Notes: generated by a model not told the origin, from the letters alone. 64,000 nucleotides of DNA from JADGQN01 sp035315185 (GCA_035315185.1 DATFYE010000008.1:7812-71811); one strand, 5' to 3'; counted from the first letter of the stretch, positions 53,628 to 62,700 are shown. Made by a program: numbers and translations.

Positions 53628-54743
53628 ATGAGAGTCCTTATAACGGGAAGCTGCGGTTTAATCGGCTCTGAAGCGGTCAGGTATTATGACAAAAGAGCAG
53701 AACTGGTAGTGGGGATTGACAATAATCTGCGAGCTCAGTTCTTCGGCAAGGATGGTGATACGGATTGGATGCGAAAAAAGCTGGAAGCGGAATGTCTCAG
53801 ATATAAGCACAAGTCAGTGGACATCAGGGAGCGCGAGACAGTTGCGAAAATCATTGAAGAGCTGCAACCTGAACTTATTATTCACTGTGCGGCGCAGCCT
53901 TCCCATGACTTGGCTGCTCGGCTCCCATTTGTAGATTTCGAGGTTAACGCTGTAGGAACCCTGAACCTGCTTGAGGCCACGAGGCAATGCGTCCCCGAGG
54001 CAGTCTTCATTTTTATGAGCACCAACAAGGTATATGGTGATGGGCCGAATGAGATCAGCATGAAGGAGTTGGAGACCCGATGGGATTATGACGATTCGCG
54101 ATTTGTAAACGGTATACCGGAGGAATTTCGTATAGACCAGTCAAAGCACAGTTTGTTTGGCGCTAGTAAGGTTGCCGCCGATGTACTGGTCCAGGAATAT
54201 GGTCGATATTTTGGCATGAAGAACGCGGTGTTCAGAGGCGGTTGCCTGACAGGACCGGGGCATTCAGCAGCAGAACTGCATGGTTTCCTCTCATATCTCT
54301 TCAGAGCGGCACTTGACCGCAGGCGCTATACTATATACGGGTATAAGGGAAAACAGGTGCGCGATCAGATACACAGTGCCGATGTCATTGCGGCCTTCGA
54401 TGCGTTCTACACTAACCCCAGATCTGCCGCGGTATATAACCTGGGGGGAGGTAAAGAGAACAGTGTGTCCGTGCTCGAGTCTATTGACAGGATAGAGCAG
54501 CTATTGGGAATAAAGATGGACGTAGAATACTCAGACCAGAACCGGATCGGCGATCACATCTGCTATTACTCAGACTTAACCAGGCTGAAAAAAGACTACC
54601 CCACTTGGTCCATGAGCCGCTCACTGGATGATATTTTTGAAGAGCTTGCAAGAACAATGATAAATGGTTCGGACTGTCCCCCCCGGCAATCTGTATCAGG
54701 TTACTGGAATCAAGAGCCAAGCATCAACAGCTGCAATGGGTGA
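53628..54743 (+). CDS. NAD-dependent nucleotide-sugar epimerase (CDP-paratose epimerase-like SDR)
   Basis: 371-residue extended SDR. The NAD motif is ITGSCGLIGSEAV at the N-terminus, HCAAQPSHDLA follows, and FMSTNKVYGDGP (129-140) matches CDP-paratose/tyvelose 2-epimerases. The usual Tyr-x3-Lys pair appears as Phe177-x3-Lys181 (SLFGASK). FRGGCLTGPGHSAAELHGF is also characteristic. I recall close relatives with the same Phe in deltaproteobacteria, so it may be a family trait. Sugar handled unknown. Confidence 0.8.
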   Translation: MRVLITGSCGLIGSEAVRYYDKRAELVVGIDNNLRAQFFGKDGDTDWMRKKLEAECLRYKHKSVDIRERETVAKIIEELQPELIIHCAAQPSHDLAARLPFVDFEVNAVGTLNLLEATRQCVPEAVFIFMSTNKVYGDGPNEISMKELETRWDYDDSRFVNGIPEEFRIDQSKHSLFGASKVAADVLVQEYGRYFGMKNAVFRGGCLTGPGHSAAELHGFLSYLFRAALDRRRYTIYGYKGKQVRDQIHSADVIAAFDAFYTNPRSAAVYNLGGGKENSVSVLESIDRIEQLLGIKMDVEYSDQNRIGDHICYYSDLTRLKKDYPTWSMSRSLDDIFEELARTMINGSDCPPRQSVSGYWNQEPSINSCNG

Positions 54744-54746
54744 CTT

Positions 54747-55928
54747 ATGATAGAACCTTTTGAGAAACCTATTTATGTGACCAGGCCGTTCCTGCCACCA
54801 CTGGAGGAGTTTTGCCAAGGGCTGACAGAGATATGGGAGACACGTTGGTTGACCAACGATGGGCCCATTCTTCGACGTTTTACTCACGAGTTGTGCAACT
54901 TTTTTGAGACCGACAATCTCTGCCTGTTCAACAACGGGACTCTGGCGCTTCAGATAGCCTTGCAAGGGATGGGAATTTCCGGTGAAGTTATCACCACTCC
55001 ATTTACGTTCGTGGCTACAACCCACGCCTTATTCTGGAATAAGATCAGACCTGTATTCGTGGACATCGAGCCCGATTACTACAGCCTTGACCCCCAGAAA
55101 GTCGAAGCCGCAATCACGCCCTGGACAACGGCTATTCTTGCGGTTCATGTCTACGGCTACCCTTGTAAGCTCAATGCATTAGCCGACATTGCACGGCGAC
55201 ATAACCTGAAGCTCATATACGATGCCGCTCACGCTTTCGGTACAAACGTGGGCAACAGGTCTATTGCCCACTTTGGGGATCTAACCATGTTCAGCTTTCA
55301 TGCAACCAAGTCGTTCCACTCGATAGAGGGAGGAATGCTGATTTTCCGGGACGGAGGGCTGAAGGGCAGATTCGACTATCTGAAGAACTTTGGTTTCAAG
55401 AATGAGGTTGAAGTGGTTATGCCGGGCACCAATGCGAAAATGAATGAAATGCAGGCCCTGATGGGTATTCAGGTTCTAAAGCACCTTGAAGAAATAATAG
55501 GCAAGCGCGCTATGATTACTGATTTGTATCGACGACGGCTTATAGAGGTTCCGGGCATTCATCTCGTACCGGCTCTGCCTCCGGACATAAGACACACTCA
55601 CACCTACATGCCAATCGAGGTCGATGAACGAGAATTCGGGATGAGCCGCGATGCGTTGTACGAAAAACTGAAGCAATGGAATATACACACCCGACGTTAT
55701 TTCTATCCGTTGGTCTGCGATTATCCATGCTACCGTAGCATTTCAGTGAACGGTTCCTTGACCATTGCGCGTCGAGTAACTGACCGCATACTGACACTGC
55801 CGATTTACGACAGCCTGGAACTATCTGATGTCGAAACAATTTGCGAGATTATTGAGTCTCTTCAGCTGAAGAAGGATGCTTCACCTCATCGCAAAGAGCG
55901 CTTGGAGGCGGTAGGTATTGCGCGATGA
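54747..55928 (+). CDS. DegT-family sugar aminotransferase
   Basis: 393-residue PLP enzyme. The PLP lysine is Lys188 in FSFHATKSFHSIEGGM; YDAAHAFGTNVG (158-169) is the cofactor contact, and FNNGTLALQIALQGMG the phosphate loop. TTPFTFVATTHALFWNKI is typical of VioA/FdtB/QdtB-like transaminases acting on dTDP-4-keto or 3-keto sugars. It is followed by a NeuD/PglD-type acetyltransferase, a natural pair. The 3' end of this gene has a decayed copy at 56698. Confidence 0.88.
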   Translation: MIEPFEKPIYVTRPFLPPLEEFCQGLTEIWETRWLTNDGPILRRFTHELCNFFETDNLCLFNNGTLALQIALQGMGISGEVITTPFTFVATTHALFWNKIRPVFVDIEPDYYSLDPQKVEAAITPWTTAILAVHVYGYPCKLNALADIARRHNLKLIYDAAHAFGTNVGNRSIAHFGDLTMFSFHATKSFHSIEGGMLIFRDGGLKGRFDYLKNFGFKNEVEVVMPGTNAKMNEMQALMGIQVLKHLEEIIGKRAMITDLYRRRLIEVPGIHLVPALPPDIRHTHTYMPIEVDEREFGMSRDALYEKLKQWNIHTRRYFYPLVCDYPCYRSISVNGSLTIARRVTDRILTLPIYDSLELSDVETICEIIESLQLKKDASPHRKERLEAVGIAR

Positions 55929-55991
55929 AGACTAAGAGTAAACGAGTATGATCAGCCTCAGAAAATCCTCAGGGATGAAGGTCAGGGAGAT

Positions 55992-56663
55992 ATGAGCCAA
56001 AAGATTGTTATTATCGGAGCTGGCGGCTTTGCCTGTCAGCTTCTGGACTTCATGGATGCCTGCAACCGCTCAGAACCGCGCTATGAGATTCTCGGGTGCA
56101 TTGTGGAGCCTGCATACGGAGAGGCCGGCGTCCAAGTAAACGGATTCCCAATTCTCGGAGACTTTGACTGGTTCGGCTGCTATCAAGGGGAGGTCCTTGC
56201 CGTCTCAGCGGTTGCTGCTCCTGAAGTAAGATTTCGCCTTGTGGAACGGGCCAAAGAGTGGGGGGTTCGTTTTTGTAACGTAGCCGACCCCACAGCCGTG
56301 TTAACGCGGCACATGTCCATTGGGGAAGACGTGGTACTGGGGACGGGCTGCATCGTGAACTTCCAGAGCCGCATCGGCAGCCACGTTCATGTAAACCTGC
56401 AATGCACCATCGGTGAACGTGCTGTCCTCGAAGATTTTGTGACATTGGCTCCAGCCGTGCACATATCTGGCAGTGTCACGATAGGCAGGGGTGCGTTCAT
56501 TGGAACCGGAGCTAACATCAACGAAAAGTTGCACATTGGGGAGTGGTCGGTGATAGGAGCCGGGAGCACCATTATTCACGACGTTCCGCCCAACACCACG
56601 GTGGTCGGTGTCCCGGGAAAGGTCATCAAGACGCGAGAAGCGGGATGGTATAGGGAGAGGTGA
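55992..56663 (+). CDS. NeuD/PglD-type sugar acetyltransferase
   Basis: 223-residue left-handed beta-helix acyltransferase. The N-terminal NeuD-like Rossmann domain (IIGAGGFACQLLDFMD) is followed by hexapeptide repeats from about residue 100 (IGEDVVLGTGCIVN, IGSHVHVNLQCTIGERAVLEDFV, ISGSVTIGRGAFIGTGANI) and VVGVPGKVIK. It acetylates an amino sugar made by the aminotransferase upstream, by analogy to PglD or WecD. The ATG follows AGGTCAGGGAG. Confidence 0.88.
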   Translation: MSQKIVIIGAGGFACQLLDFMDACNRSEPRYEILGCIVEPAYGEAGVQVNGFPILGDFDWFGCYQGEVLAVSAVAAPEVRFRLVERAKEWGVRFCNVADPTAVLTRHMSIGEDVVLGTGCIVNFQSRIGSHVHVNLQCTIGERAVLEDFVTLAPAVHISGSVTIGRGAFIGTGANINEKLHIGEWSVIGAGSTIIHDVPPNTTVVGVPGKVIKTREAGWYRER

Positions 56664-56697
56664 AGGGTGGTTCAGATTCTTCTAAAGCCGTGCCCCT

Positions 56698-56827
56698 AAA
56701 CCGTTCCTTGATTTTTGCCCGTCAGGTAGCTACCGTATACTGACATTACCGATCTACGACAGCCTGGAACTATCTGATGTTGAAGCAATTTACTAGATTA
56801 TTGATTCTCTTCAGTTGAAGAAAAATG
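56698..56827 (+). pseudogene. Decayed duplicate of an aminotransferase 3' end
   Basis: About 130 bases match 55749-55878, the 3' end of the DegT-family gene upstream, with an identical core reading ACAGCCTGGAACTATCTGAT. Relative to the parent it has a one-base deletion (near 56731), an in-frame TAG and many substitutions. It carries no independent function. It flanks the acetyltransferase gene together with the intact copy, implying a past recombination or insertion event. Confidence 0.8.
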
Positions 56828-56836
56828 GCTTGGTGC

Positions 56837-57955
56837 ATGGTAGATAGAGCCTGGAGGTACATCCAATTCCCACCTTTTTCACGCGAAACGAGCCGACCGG
56901 TGCCGGGCGGTTCCATCATCGGGGGAATGTTCGGCCTCGAAAGCACACTCCAGCCCCAAGAACTTCCTCCACCGTTCCTGACGGACAGGGATGTACTTCT
57001 GGCCAACGGGAGGTGCGGTATTTGGTTATTGGTAAATCGGTTGCGACCACGCCAAGTGTGGGTCCCTTCATACCTTTGTCGCGAAGGGATTCTCGAAGCG
57101 ATCGATCCAAAAGTGACCGTTGCCCGTTTCTTCGAAATTGATTACAACCTCAAAGTCCGGTCGCATCAATGGGTTTCCGAGGTTGCCTCCGGGGACTTGG
57201 TTATATTCATCGATTATTTCGGCTTCCCATATGACCGCCAACTTGCAGCCGAAGTGAAAGGGAGGGGGGCTTGGGTGCTAGAAGATGCGTGCCAAGCATT
57301 ATTGTCGGGGCATGTGGGAGTATATTCTGATTTTGTGCTTTTTAGTGTTGTAAAGTGGATCGGCGCTCCTGATGGAGGAATTTTGCGATTCCCCGAGAGC
57401 ATCCCCGTCAGTGGCATTTCCCTGAAAACACCCGCCACTACATGGTGTTTGAAGGCGCTTGAGGCCTCAGTGCTACGTCGCGAATTCGATGACGGCCTTC
57501 CCACTCGGGAACGATGGTTCAAGCTGTTCAGAGAAAAGGAGGATACAATGCCCCTCGGCCCTTATGCCATGAGCCAGCTCTCACAGGGTATCATGAACTC
57601 CTCGGTTGATTATTCACTGATTGCAGAGAGGCGCGTAGATAATTACGGTATGCTTTTAGAACGATTGGCACAGTATGCGATATTTCCGCGGATTGAACCC
57701 GATGTTGTCCCGTTAGGTTTTCCCGTGCGTGTTGCAAATAGAGACGCAGTCCGCAAAGCACTCTTCGAACACCAGATATACCCCGCGGTTCACTGGTCTA
57801 TTGATGGGGTCACTCCCGGCGAATATGAGGATAGCCATCGGCTGTCTCGCCACATTATGACCTTGCCGTGTGACCAGCGGTACGGGCCTGAAGACATGGA
57901 AAGAATCGCAGAGGTCTTTTTGGAGAGTTTGATAGAGCAAGCACCAGTCTGTTAA
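56837..57955 (+). CDS. DegT-like PLP aminotransferase, divergent
   Basis: 372 residues from the ATG at 56837; an ATG at 56825 sits in the decayed remnant and is less likely. Fold markers: WVPSYLCREGILEAI, VIFIDYFGFPYD, VLEDACQALLSGH (the PLP ring-contact region) and LFSVVKWIGAPDGG with Lys173 as the presumed PLP lysine. It is less like classical DegT proteins than the genes at 25544 and 54747. The FemAB/GNAT-like gene next to it suggests a second amino-sugar acylation step. Confidence 0.75.
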   Translation: MVDRAWRYIQFPPFSRETSRPVPGGSIIGGMFGLESTLQPQELPPPFLTDRDVLLANGRCGIWLLVNRLRPRQVWVPSYLCREGILEAIDPKVTVARFFEIDYNLKVRSHQWVSEVASGDLVIFIDYFGFPYDRQLAAEVKGRGAWVLEDACQALLSGHVGVYSDFVLFSVVKWIGAPDGGILRFPESIPVSGISLKTPATTWCLKALEASVLRREFDDGLPTRERWFKLFREKEDTMPLGPYAMSQLSQGIMNSSVDYSLIAERRVDNYGMLLERLAQYAIFPRIEPDVVPLGFPVRVANRDAVRKALFEHQIYPAVHWSIDGVTPGEYEDSHRLSRHIMTLPCDQRYGPEDMERIAEVFLESLIEQAPVC

Positions 57956-57979
57956 CGCCGATTACGCGAAAGGGACCTC

Positions 57980-58903
57980 TTGACAATTATCCCGGATTCT
58001 ATTGGCTATGCTCATCCGCACTATGCTCTTTCCTTGCGGGAATTTGGAAATCCACGCGAATTGCCACACTCTGGTGGCTGGATTCTGGAAAGACCAATTT
58101 CCGGTACATCTTATAAAGATGCCATGGGTTGTTATCCCTTATTTGCGTGCCGAAATTGGTTCAAGCTGCACGAAGACCTTGAAGAAATTGTATCAGAGTT
58201 TGTGTCGCTGACCCTGGTAACCGATCCGTTTGGAGACTTTGATCAGAGATACTTGGCAAGATATTTCCAGACATTAAAGCCGTTCAAGAGACATTTTATT
58301 GCAGATCTGAGCCAGGATCCAGAGCGTTTTGTGGACAAACATCACCGCTACTATGCTCGTAAATCACTGAGAGATATGCAAGTGGATGTCTGTGATAAAC
58401 CTTTGCAGTACGCTGAAGAATGGGTGGCCCTGTATGACAACTTGATCGTAAGGCATAACATTTCAGGTATCAAAGCATTCTCTAGGGATAGCTTCCTCAA
58501 ACAATTGCAAACGCCGGGGGTTATTATCGTCCTAGGTAAGCTTGGAGGGAAGGTCATAGGCGCGCACATGGTTGTAATCCATGGTGATGTAGCCTATTCT
58601 CACCTGTCGGCCTTTTCTGACGCCGCTTACAAGTCCCGTGCCTCCTATGGAATCTACTGGATGACACTGAAGTATTTGAAGGATCATGAAATCCGGAATT
58701 TTGACCTTGGAGCTAATGCAGGGTTTGAAGAAAATGGGCAAGATGGGCTCGCCAAGTTCAAGAGGGGCTGGGGTAATGATAGGCGCACAGCGTACTTGAG
58801 TGGTTGCATCTTTGACTCCGCAAAGTACTCAGAAATCGTTACGATGAGAAGCATTGCCGTCACGGATTATTTTCCTGCCTATCGAAAGGGTGAGTTTGAG
58901 TAA
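57980..58903 (+). CDS. GNAT/FemAB-like acyltransferase
   Basis: 307-residue protein, TTG start with AAGGGA upstream. The C-terminal half has the FemAB/Acetyltransf_6-like features YYARKSLRDM, VIGAHMVVIHGDVAYSHLSA and DLGANAGFEENGQDGLAKFK. Such proteins acylate amino sugars or transfer amino acids to glycans. AT-rich. Operon partner of the divergent aminotransferase gene 24 bases upstream. Confidence 0.75.
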   Translation: MTIIPDSIGYAHPHYALSLREFGNPRELPHSGGWILERPISGTSYKDAMGCYPLFACRNWFKLHEDLEEIVSEFVSLTLVTDPFGDFDQRYLARYFQTLKPFKRHFIADLSQDPERFVDKHHRYYARKSLRDMQVDVCDKPLQYAEEWVALYDNLIVRHNISGIKAFSRDSFLKQLQTPGVIIVLGKLGGKVIGAHMVVIHGDVAYSHLSAFSDAAYKSRASYGIYWMTLKYLKDHEIRNFDLGANAGFEENGQDGLAKFKRGWGNDRRTAYLSGCIFDSAKYSEIVTMRSIAVTDYFPAYRKGEFE

Positions 58904-58940
58904 GAAGTTGGCGAGACGAACCTAAAGACTAGGTGACAAA

Positions 58941-59021
58941 TGCCATCACATAGGTTACCCACATGTGCCAACAGATAGGTTACCCTTAATGCCGATTCTT
59001 GTGCCATCACATAGCAGCTTC
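58941..59021 (+). repeat. Three short direct repeats, possible insertion-sequence end
   Basis: Units at 58941-58960, 58966-58985 and 59002-59021 share TGCCATCACATAG or close variants; the first two also share TAGGTTACCC. The preceding AGGTGACAAA and the unit text resemble the terminal sequences of some IS481-like elements. No transposase is present, so this may be a solo end or remnant. Too few and too irregular for CRISPR. Confidence 0.45.
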
Positions 59022-59067
59022 AGGATGAGCACGGGGTTGGTGGGCACATGAAACAGCCAACATTCTT

Positions 59068-60576
59068 GTGAGATGGGAATACGTTCCGACGATTGCGGCC
59101 CCGACATTGAAGCAGAGCAGTCTTAGACAAAAAACAATACACGCTCTCTCCTGGAGCTTTCTCGAGTCTGCTGGACTGCAGGGTGCGCGATTTGTCATCG
59201 GGATTATACTGGCCCGACTATTGTTTCCGGAGCAGTTCGGCCTGATCGGGATGCTGATGATCTTTATAGCTGTGGCGCAGACCTTCCTCGACAGCGGGTT
59301 CGGTGCCGCTTTGATTCAGAAACCTGAGGCAACGCCAGCCGACACGTGTTCTATTTTTTACTTCAACATCGCGGTAGGGTTGGTGGCGGCGGGCCTGATG
59401 TGCCTGGCTGCTCCCTGGATTGCTGCGTTCTATAACCAGCCGATTCTGACGCCCTTGGCTCGGGCGCTGTCACTGACCATTGTGATTAACTCCCTTGGTA
59501 TGGTCCAGAGCACCATTCTGATGAAGGAGATCAACTTCAAGACCCAGACTAAGGTATCCTTGACTGCCAGCGTACTGTCCGGCATCGTCGGGGTTACCCT
59601 CGCCGCCTTTGGTTTCGGGGTGTGGAGTCTGGTTGTCCAGCAAATATGCGGCGCCCTCGTCGGGACTGCTTGTCTCTGGTTTTTCATGCCTTGGCGGCCG
59701 GCCCTAATCTTCAGCTTCAAGGCGCTGCGAGGAATGTTCAGGTTCGGATCGCGACTACTGGCTTCAGGATTACTCGATCAGATATTTAGAAACATCTATC
59801 TATTGGTCATCGGCAAGATGTTTTCGGCAACCGATCTGGGGTTTTTCACACGCGCCCAGACTTTTGGGGATCTTCCTTCGCAAACGATATCGGGGATGGT
59901 AGGACGGGTCACTTTCCCTGTATTCTCGACCATCCAGGACGATTCCGCCCGATTGAAAAGGGGAATGAAAAAGGCTTTGACTTCCCTGGTTCTGGTGAAT
60001 TTCCCGATGATGATCGGCTTGGCGGTAATTGCTCGTCCATTGGTTCTGGTGCTATTAACGGAAAAATGGGCTGAATCCATACCCTACCTTCAGTTGCTTA
60101 GCCTCTTGGGGTTGCTGTATCCCTTGCACGTGATCAACTTGAACTTACTACAGGCTTTGGGAAAGTCGAATCTTTTTCTGCGGCTGGAGATCATCAAAAA
60201 GGCTCTGATCGTTATCAACATTGCTGTCACTTGGCGGTACGGGATTAGCGCGATGATTTGCGGTATGATTCCCCTGTCAATTATTGCTTATTATTTGAAT
60301 AGTTATTACACCGGATCTCTGATCGGGTACCCGATCTGGGAACAATTGCGCGATTTGTTCTCCTACCTAATCTTGGCGGTGCTGATGGGTATGACGGTAT
60401 ATGTGGCCGGGCTGCTGCCAATTCCCAACCATTGGTCCATGCTTTTGCTGCAGATTACCATCGGAATTGTCACATACACTTGTCTGTGCAGACTGTTCCG
60501 ATTGGCAGCCTTTATGGAGTTCTGGCAGGCGGATTGGAACAAACTGCCATTCTTGAGAGCCAGAGCCACGGCATAA
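59068..60576 (+). CDS. Wzx-type oligosaccharide flippase (MOP superfamily)
   Basis: Multi-pass membrane protein, up to 502 residues. Typical pattern: QGARFVIGIILARLLFPEQFG near the N-terminus, then about 14 hydrophobic segments, ending in SYLILAVLMGMTVYVAGLLP and LLLQITIGIVTYTCLC. The GTG at 59068 gives the longest frame, but TTG 59107 (LKQSSLRQK) would be a more natural start; no clear ribosome-binding site for either. Second flippase of the window. Confidence 0.86.
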   Translation: MRWEYVPTIAAPTLKQSSLRQKTIHALSWSFLESAGLQGARFVIGIILARLLFPEQFGLIGMLMIFIAVAQTFLDSGFGAALIQKPEATPADTCSIFYFNIAVGLVAAGLMCLAAPWIAAFYNQPILTPLARALSLTIVINSLGMVQSTILMKEINFKTQTKVSLTASVLSGIVGVTLAAFGFGVWSLVVQQICGALVGTACLWFFMPWRPALIFSFKALRGMFRFGSRLLASGLLDQIFRNIYLLVIGKMFSATDLGFFTRAQTFGDLPSQTISGMVGRVTFPVFSTIQDDSARLKRGMKKALTSLVLVNFPMMIGLAVIARPLVLVLLTEKWAESIPYLQLLSLLGLLYPLHVINLNLLQALGKSNLFLRLEIIKKALIVINIAVTWRYGISAMICGMIPLSIIAYYLNSYYTGSLIGYPIWEQLRDLFSYLILAVLMGMTVYVAGLLPIPNHWSMLLLQITIGIVTYTCLCRLFRLAAFMEFWQADWNKLPFLRARATA

Positions 60577-60695
60577 ATAACGGAGAGAGCGAGAGGAGAA
60601 ACATACCGCATGACTCGCAGTTACCACGGGTTGTAGTGTCTGTCCCACAGGTAACCGGTAGACACGTAGAAGCCTGAAATTCAGGAGTTGCTTAT

Positions 60696-61703
60696 ATGAC
60701 GGAGCCCTTGGTCAGCATCCTGATGCTCACTTACAACCACGCCCCTTTTATTGCCCAGGCGATCGAAGGGGTCTTACAGCAACAGACGAACTTTCCTTTC
60801 CAGCTAATAATCGGGGAAGATTGTTCAACCGACGGCACACGGGAGATTGTCTTTGAATATCAAGAAGAGCACTCCGATATCATCCGGGTAGTCACGTCGG
60901 ACAGAAACGTCGGAGTGACGGAAAATCTTTGCCGGACAGGGAAGGCTTGTCGGGGAAAGTATGTTGCCTTTTGCGAAGGCGATGATTACTGGCATCATCC
61001 GCATAAGCTGCAGAAACAGATGGATTATATGGAAAGCCATCCGGGATGCGGCATGGTCTATTCCAGTTACGATGTATATCATGTGCGATCTCAAAAAAGG
61101 ATAAAAGATTTCATAAAGTATAGAAAGTGGAAGATGCCTAAAAACCCGAGTATACATAATTTTCTTGAGGGGAGCGACGCGATAGGATATGGCATTCTAA
61201 CGTGTACTGTTATGGTTCGGAGGGATTATAGTCAACAGGTAGTTGAAAGAGATCCTTATCTACACCAAACTAGGAAGTTCTTGATGGGTGACGTGCAACT
61301 GTGGGCGGAAATAGCAACTATCGCCCAGTTGCATTATATCCCTGAATCCTTGGCAACCCATAACATCCTGGATGAATCAGCCACCAGAAGCAAGGATGCC
61401 AGGAAGCGTTGGCGATTCGGTATTTCAAATGCAGAACTCATGCTCTACCTCTGCGATAAATACAATGCTCCGTCAAGCATTAAGAAGAAACGTGAAGCGG
61501 ACTGGTGTTATTGTGCGCTGCGGCTTGCTTTTCATTCTAGAAGTGCGGAATTGGCCGACGAAGTGCGAAGGAAGAAGGGGACGTTAACTGGCAGAGAGTG
61601 GCTTCTATATTTCGGAGCAAGATACGCGGCGTTCTATTATGTTTGTCGCGTGGCAGTCTTAGGCCGTAATTTATTTAGAAAAGAGCCCGATGCTTGGTTG
61701 TAA
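60696..61703 (+). CDS. Glycosyltransferase family 2
   Basis: 335-residue GT-A enzyme with CAGGAG upstream. Motifs: VSILMLTYNHAPFIAQAIEG, IIGEDCSTDGTREIV, YVAFCEGDDYWHHPHKL (DxD) and FLMGDVQLWAEIA (catalytic region). The C-terminus contains a hydrophobic segment (WLLYFGARYAAFYYVCRVAV). AT-rich compared with the start of the cluster. Confidence 0.87.
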   Translation: MTEPLVSILMLTYNHAPFIAQAIEGVLQQQTNFPFQLIIGEDCSTDGTREIVFEYQEEHSDIIRVVTSDRNVGVTENLCRTGKACRGKYVAFCEGDDYWHHPHKLQKQMDYMESHPGCGMVYSSYDVYHVRSQKRIKDFIKYRKWKMPKNPSIHNFLEGSDAIGYGILTCTVMVRRDYSQQVVERDPYLHQTRKFLMGDVQLWAEIATIAQLHYIPESLATHNILDESATRSKDARKRWRFGISNAELMLYLCDKYNAPSSIKKKREADWCYCALRLAFHSRSAELADEVRRKKGTLTGREWLLYFGARYAAFYYVCRVAVLGRNLFRKEPDAWL

Positions 61704-61884
61704 GACTCCCCTTCGTTTGGGAACGAGTCCGACATCCATAAGGTTTTCATTTACTTCTCGGTGAACTTCGAATTCTCCCCATGGCAAGATCCCTTTTCTG
61801 CATCTTGCCAGAGAACAAACCTTGATTACCGTCCATTCAGTACTGACGTGTAGTCGCCGATGCTAAGATATAGGAGGGTGGAGA

Positions 61885-62430
61885 ATGAACATCTTGGGAA
61901 AACTGATCAGGTTGCGTGCGATTGAAGAAGAGGATCTACCAAAATTACATGTGTGGGCCAATGACCCGGAAATCTGGTACACAGTCTCTGGCTGGCATTT
62001 TCCTTATTCTATGGAAAGCCTGAAGAAATGGTTTTCTTCATTGGGGGCCGATCAGAATAATCAACGATGGGTCATTGAAACATTGGACGAGAAGAAACTC
62101 GTCGGTACAGCCGGCCTTACTAATATTGACTGGAAAAACAGCCACGCAACTTGTAACGTCATCGTGGGAGAGAAAGAAACAAGGGGCAAGGGCTACGGTA
62201 CCGATGCACACATGGCCATGAACCGGTACGCATTCGAAGAATTGCACTTTGAAAGGTTGGACGGGGAAGCCATCGAATACAGCGTGTTTGGAACAAATGT
62301 GGGCATGAGGGAAGAAGGAAGAATGAAAAACTGGTATTTTAGAAAAGGCCGGTACTGGGATAAGGTAATCCAAGGAATAACAAAAAATGACTATTTCGCT
62401 CTCGTCGCCCGGACGAAATATTGGGAATGA
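61885..62430 (+). CDS. RimJ/RimL-like GNAT acetyltransferase with disturbed motif B
   Basis: 181-residue GNAT protein, ATG after TAGGAGGGTGGAG. The acetyl-CoA loop (RGKGYG, residues 100-105) is intact. Residues 133-140 read SVFGTNVG; the same bases one frame over (62280-62303) read QRVWNKCG, which is what this family normally has before REEGRMKN. This suggests compensating frameshifts in the segment (see findings). It may be functional, degenerate or a sequencing artefact. Confidence 0.7.
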   Translation: MNILGKLIRLRAIEEEDLPKLHVWANDPEIWYTVSGWHFPYSMESLKKWFSSLGADQNNQRWVIETLDEKKLVGTAGLTNIDWKNSHATCNVIVGEKETRGKGYGTDAHMAMNRYAFEELHFERLDGEAIEYSVFGTNVGMREEGRMKNWYFRKGRYWDKVIQGITKNDYFALVARTKYWE

Positions 62431-62448
62431 GTTGCGACCATTTACCTT

Positions 62449-62700
62449 TTGACTGCATTGGCCGTGCTGAGAGGGGCCAGGGCAGTCATGGGGTCAGCCC
62501 TTGACAGGCAACTTCTCCCCATCATCAAGAGGGTGATGGCCAAGCATCCTTTGAAAGCAGCGGATTCTGTTCACTTGTCTTCCGCATTGTGGCTCGCAAA
62601 GATTTCAAACGTGAGCGTGACGTTCGTCGCCTCTGATGCTAACTTGCTCCAGGCTGCCAAGCTTGAAGACATCGGGACAATAAATCCCGAAGAGACTTAG
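62449..62700 (+). pseudogene. VapC-like PIN-domain toxin, C-terminal fragment
   Basis: The 83 codons match the C-terminal part of VapC-type PIN ribonucleases (HPLKAADSVHLSSALWLAK, then VTFVASDANLLQAAKLEDIG and NPEE). The N-terminal metal-binding strand with the first Asp is missing, no VapB is adjacent, and the frame begins at a TTG. Treated as a remnant of a toxin-antitoxin pair. Confidence 0.75.

Noticed and set aside
58941..59021. CRISPR array
   Set aside because: Only three units with uneven 5- and 16-base gaps; repeats too degenerate and no cas genes nearby.
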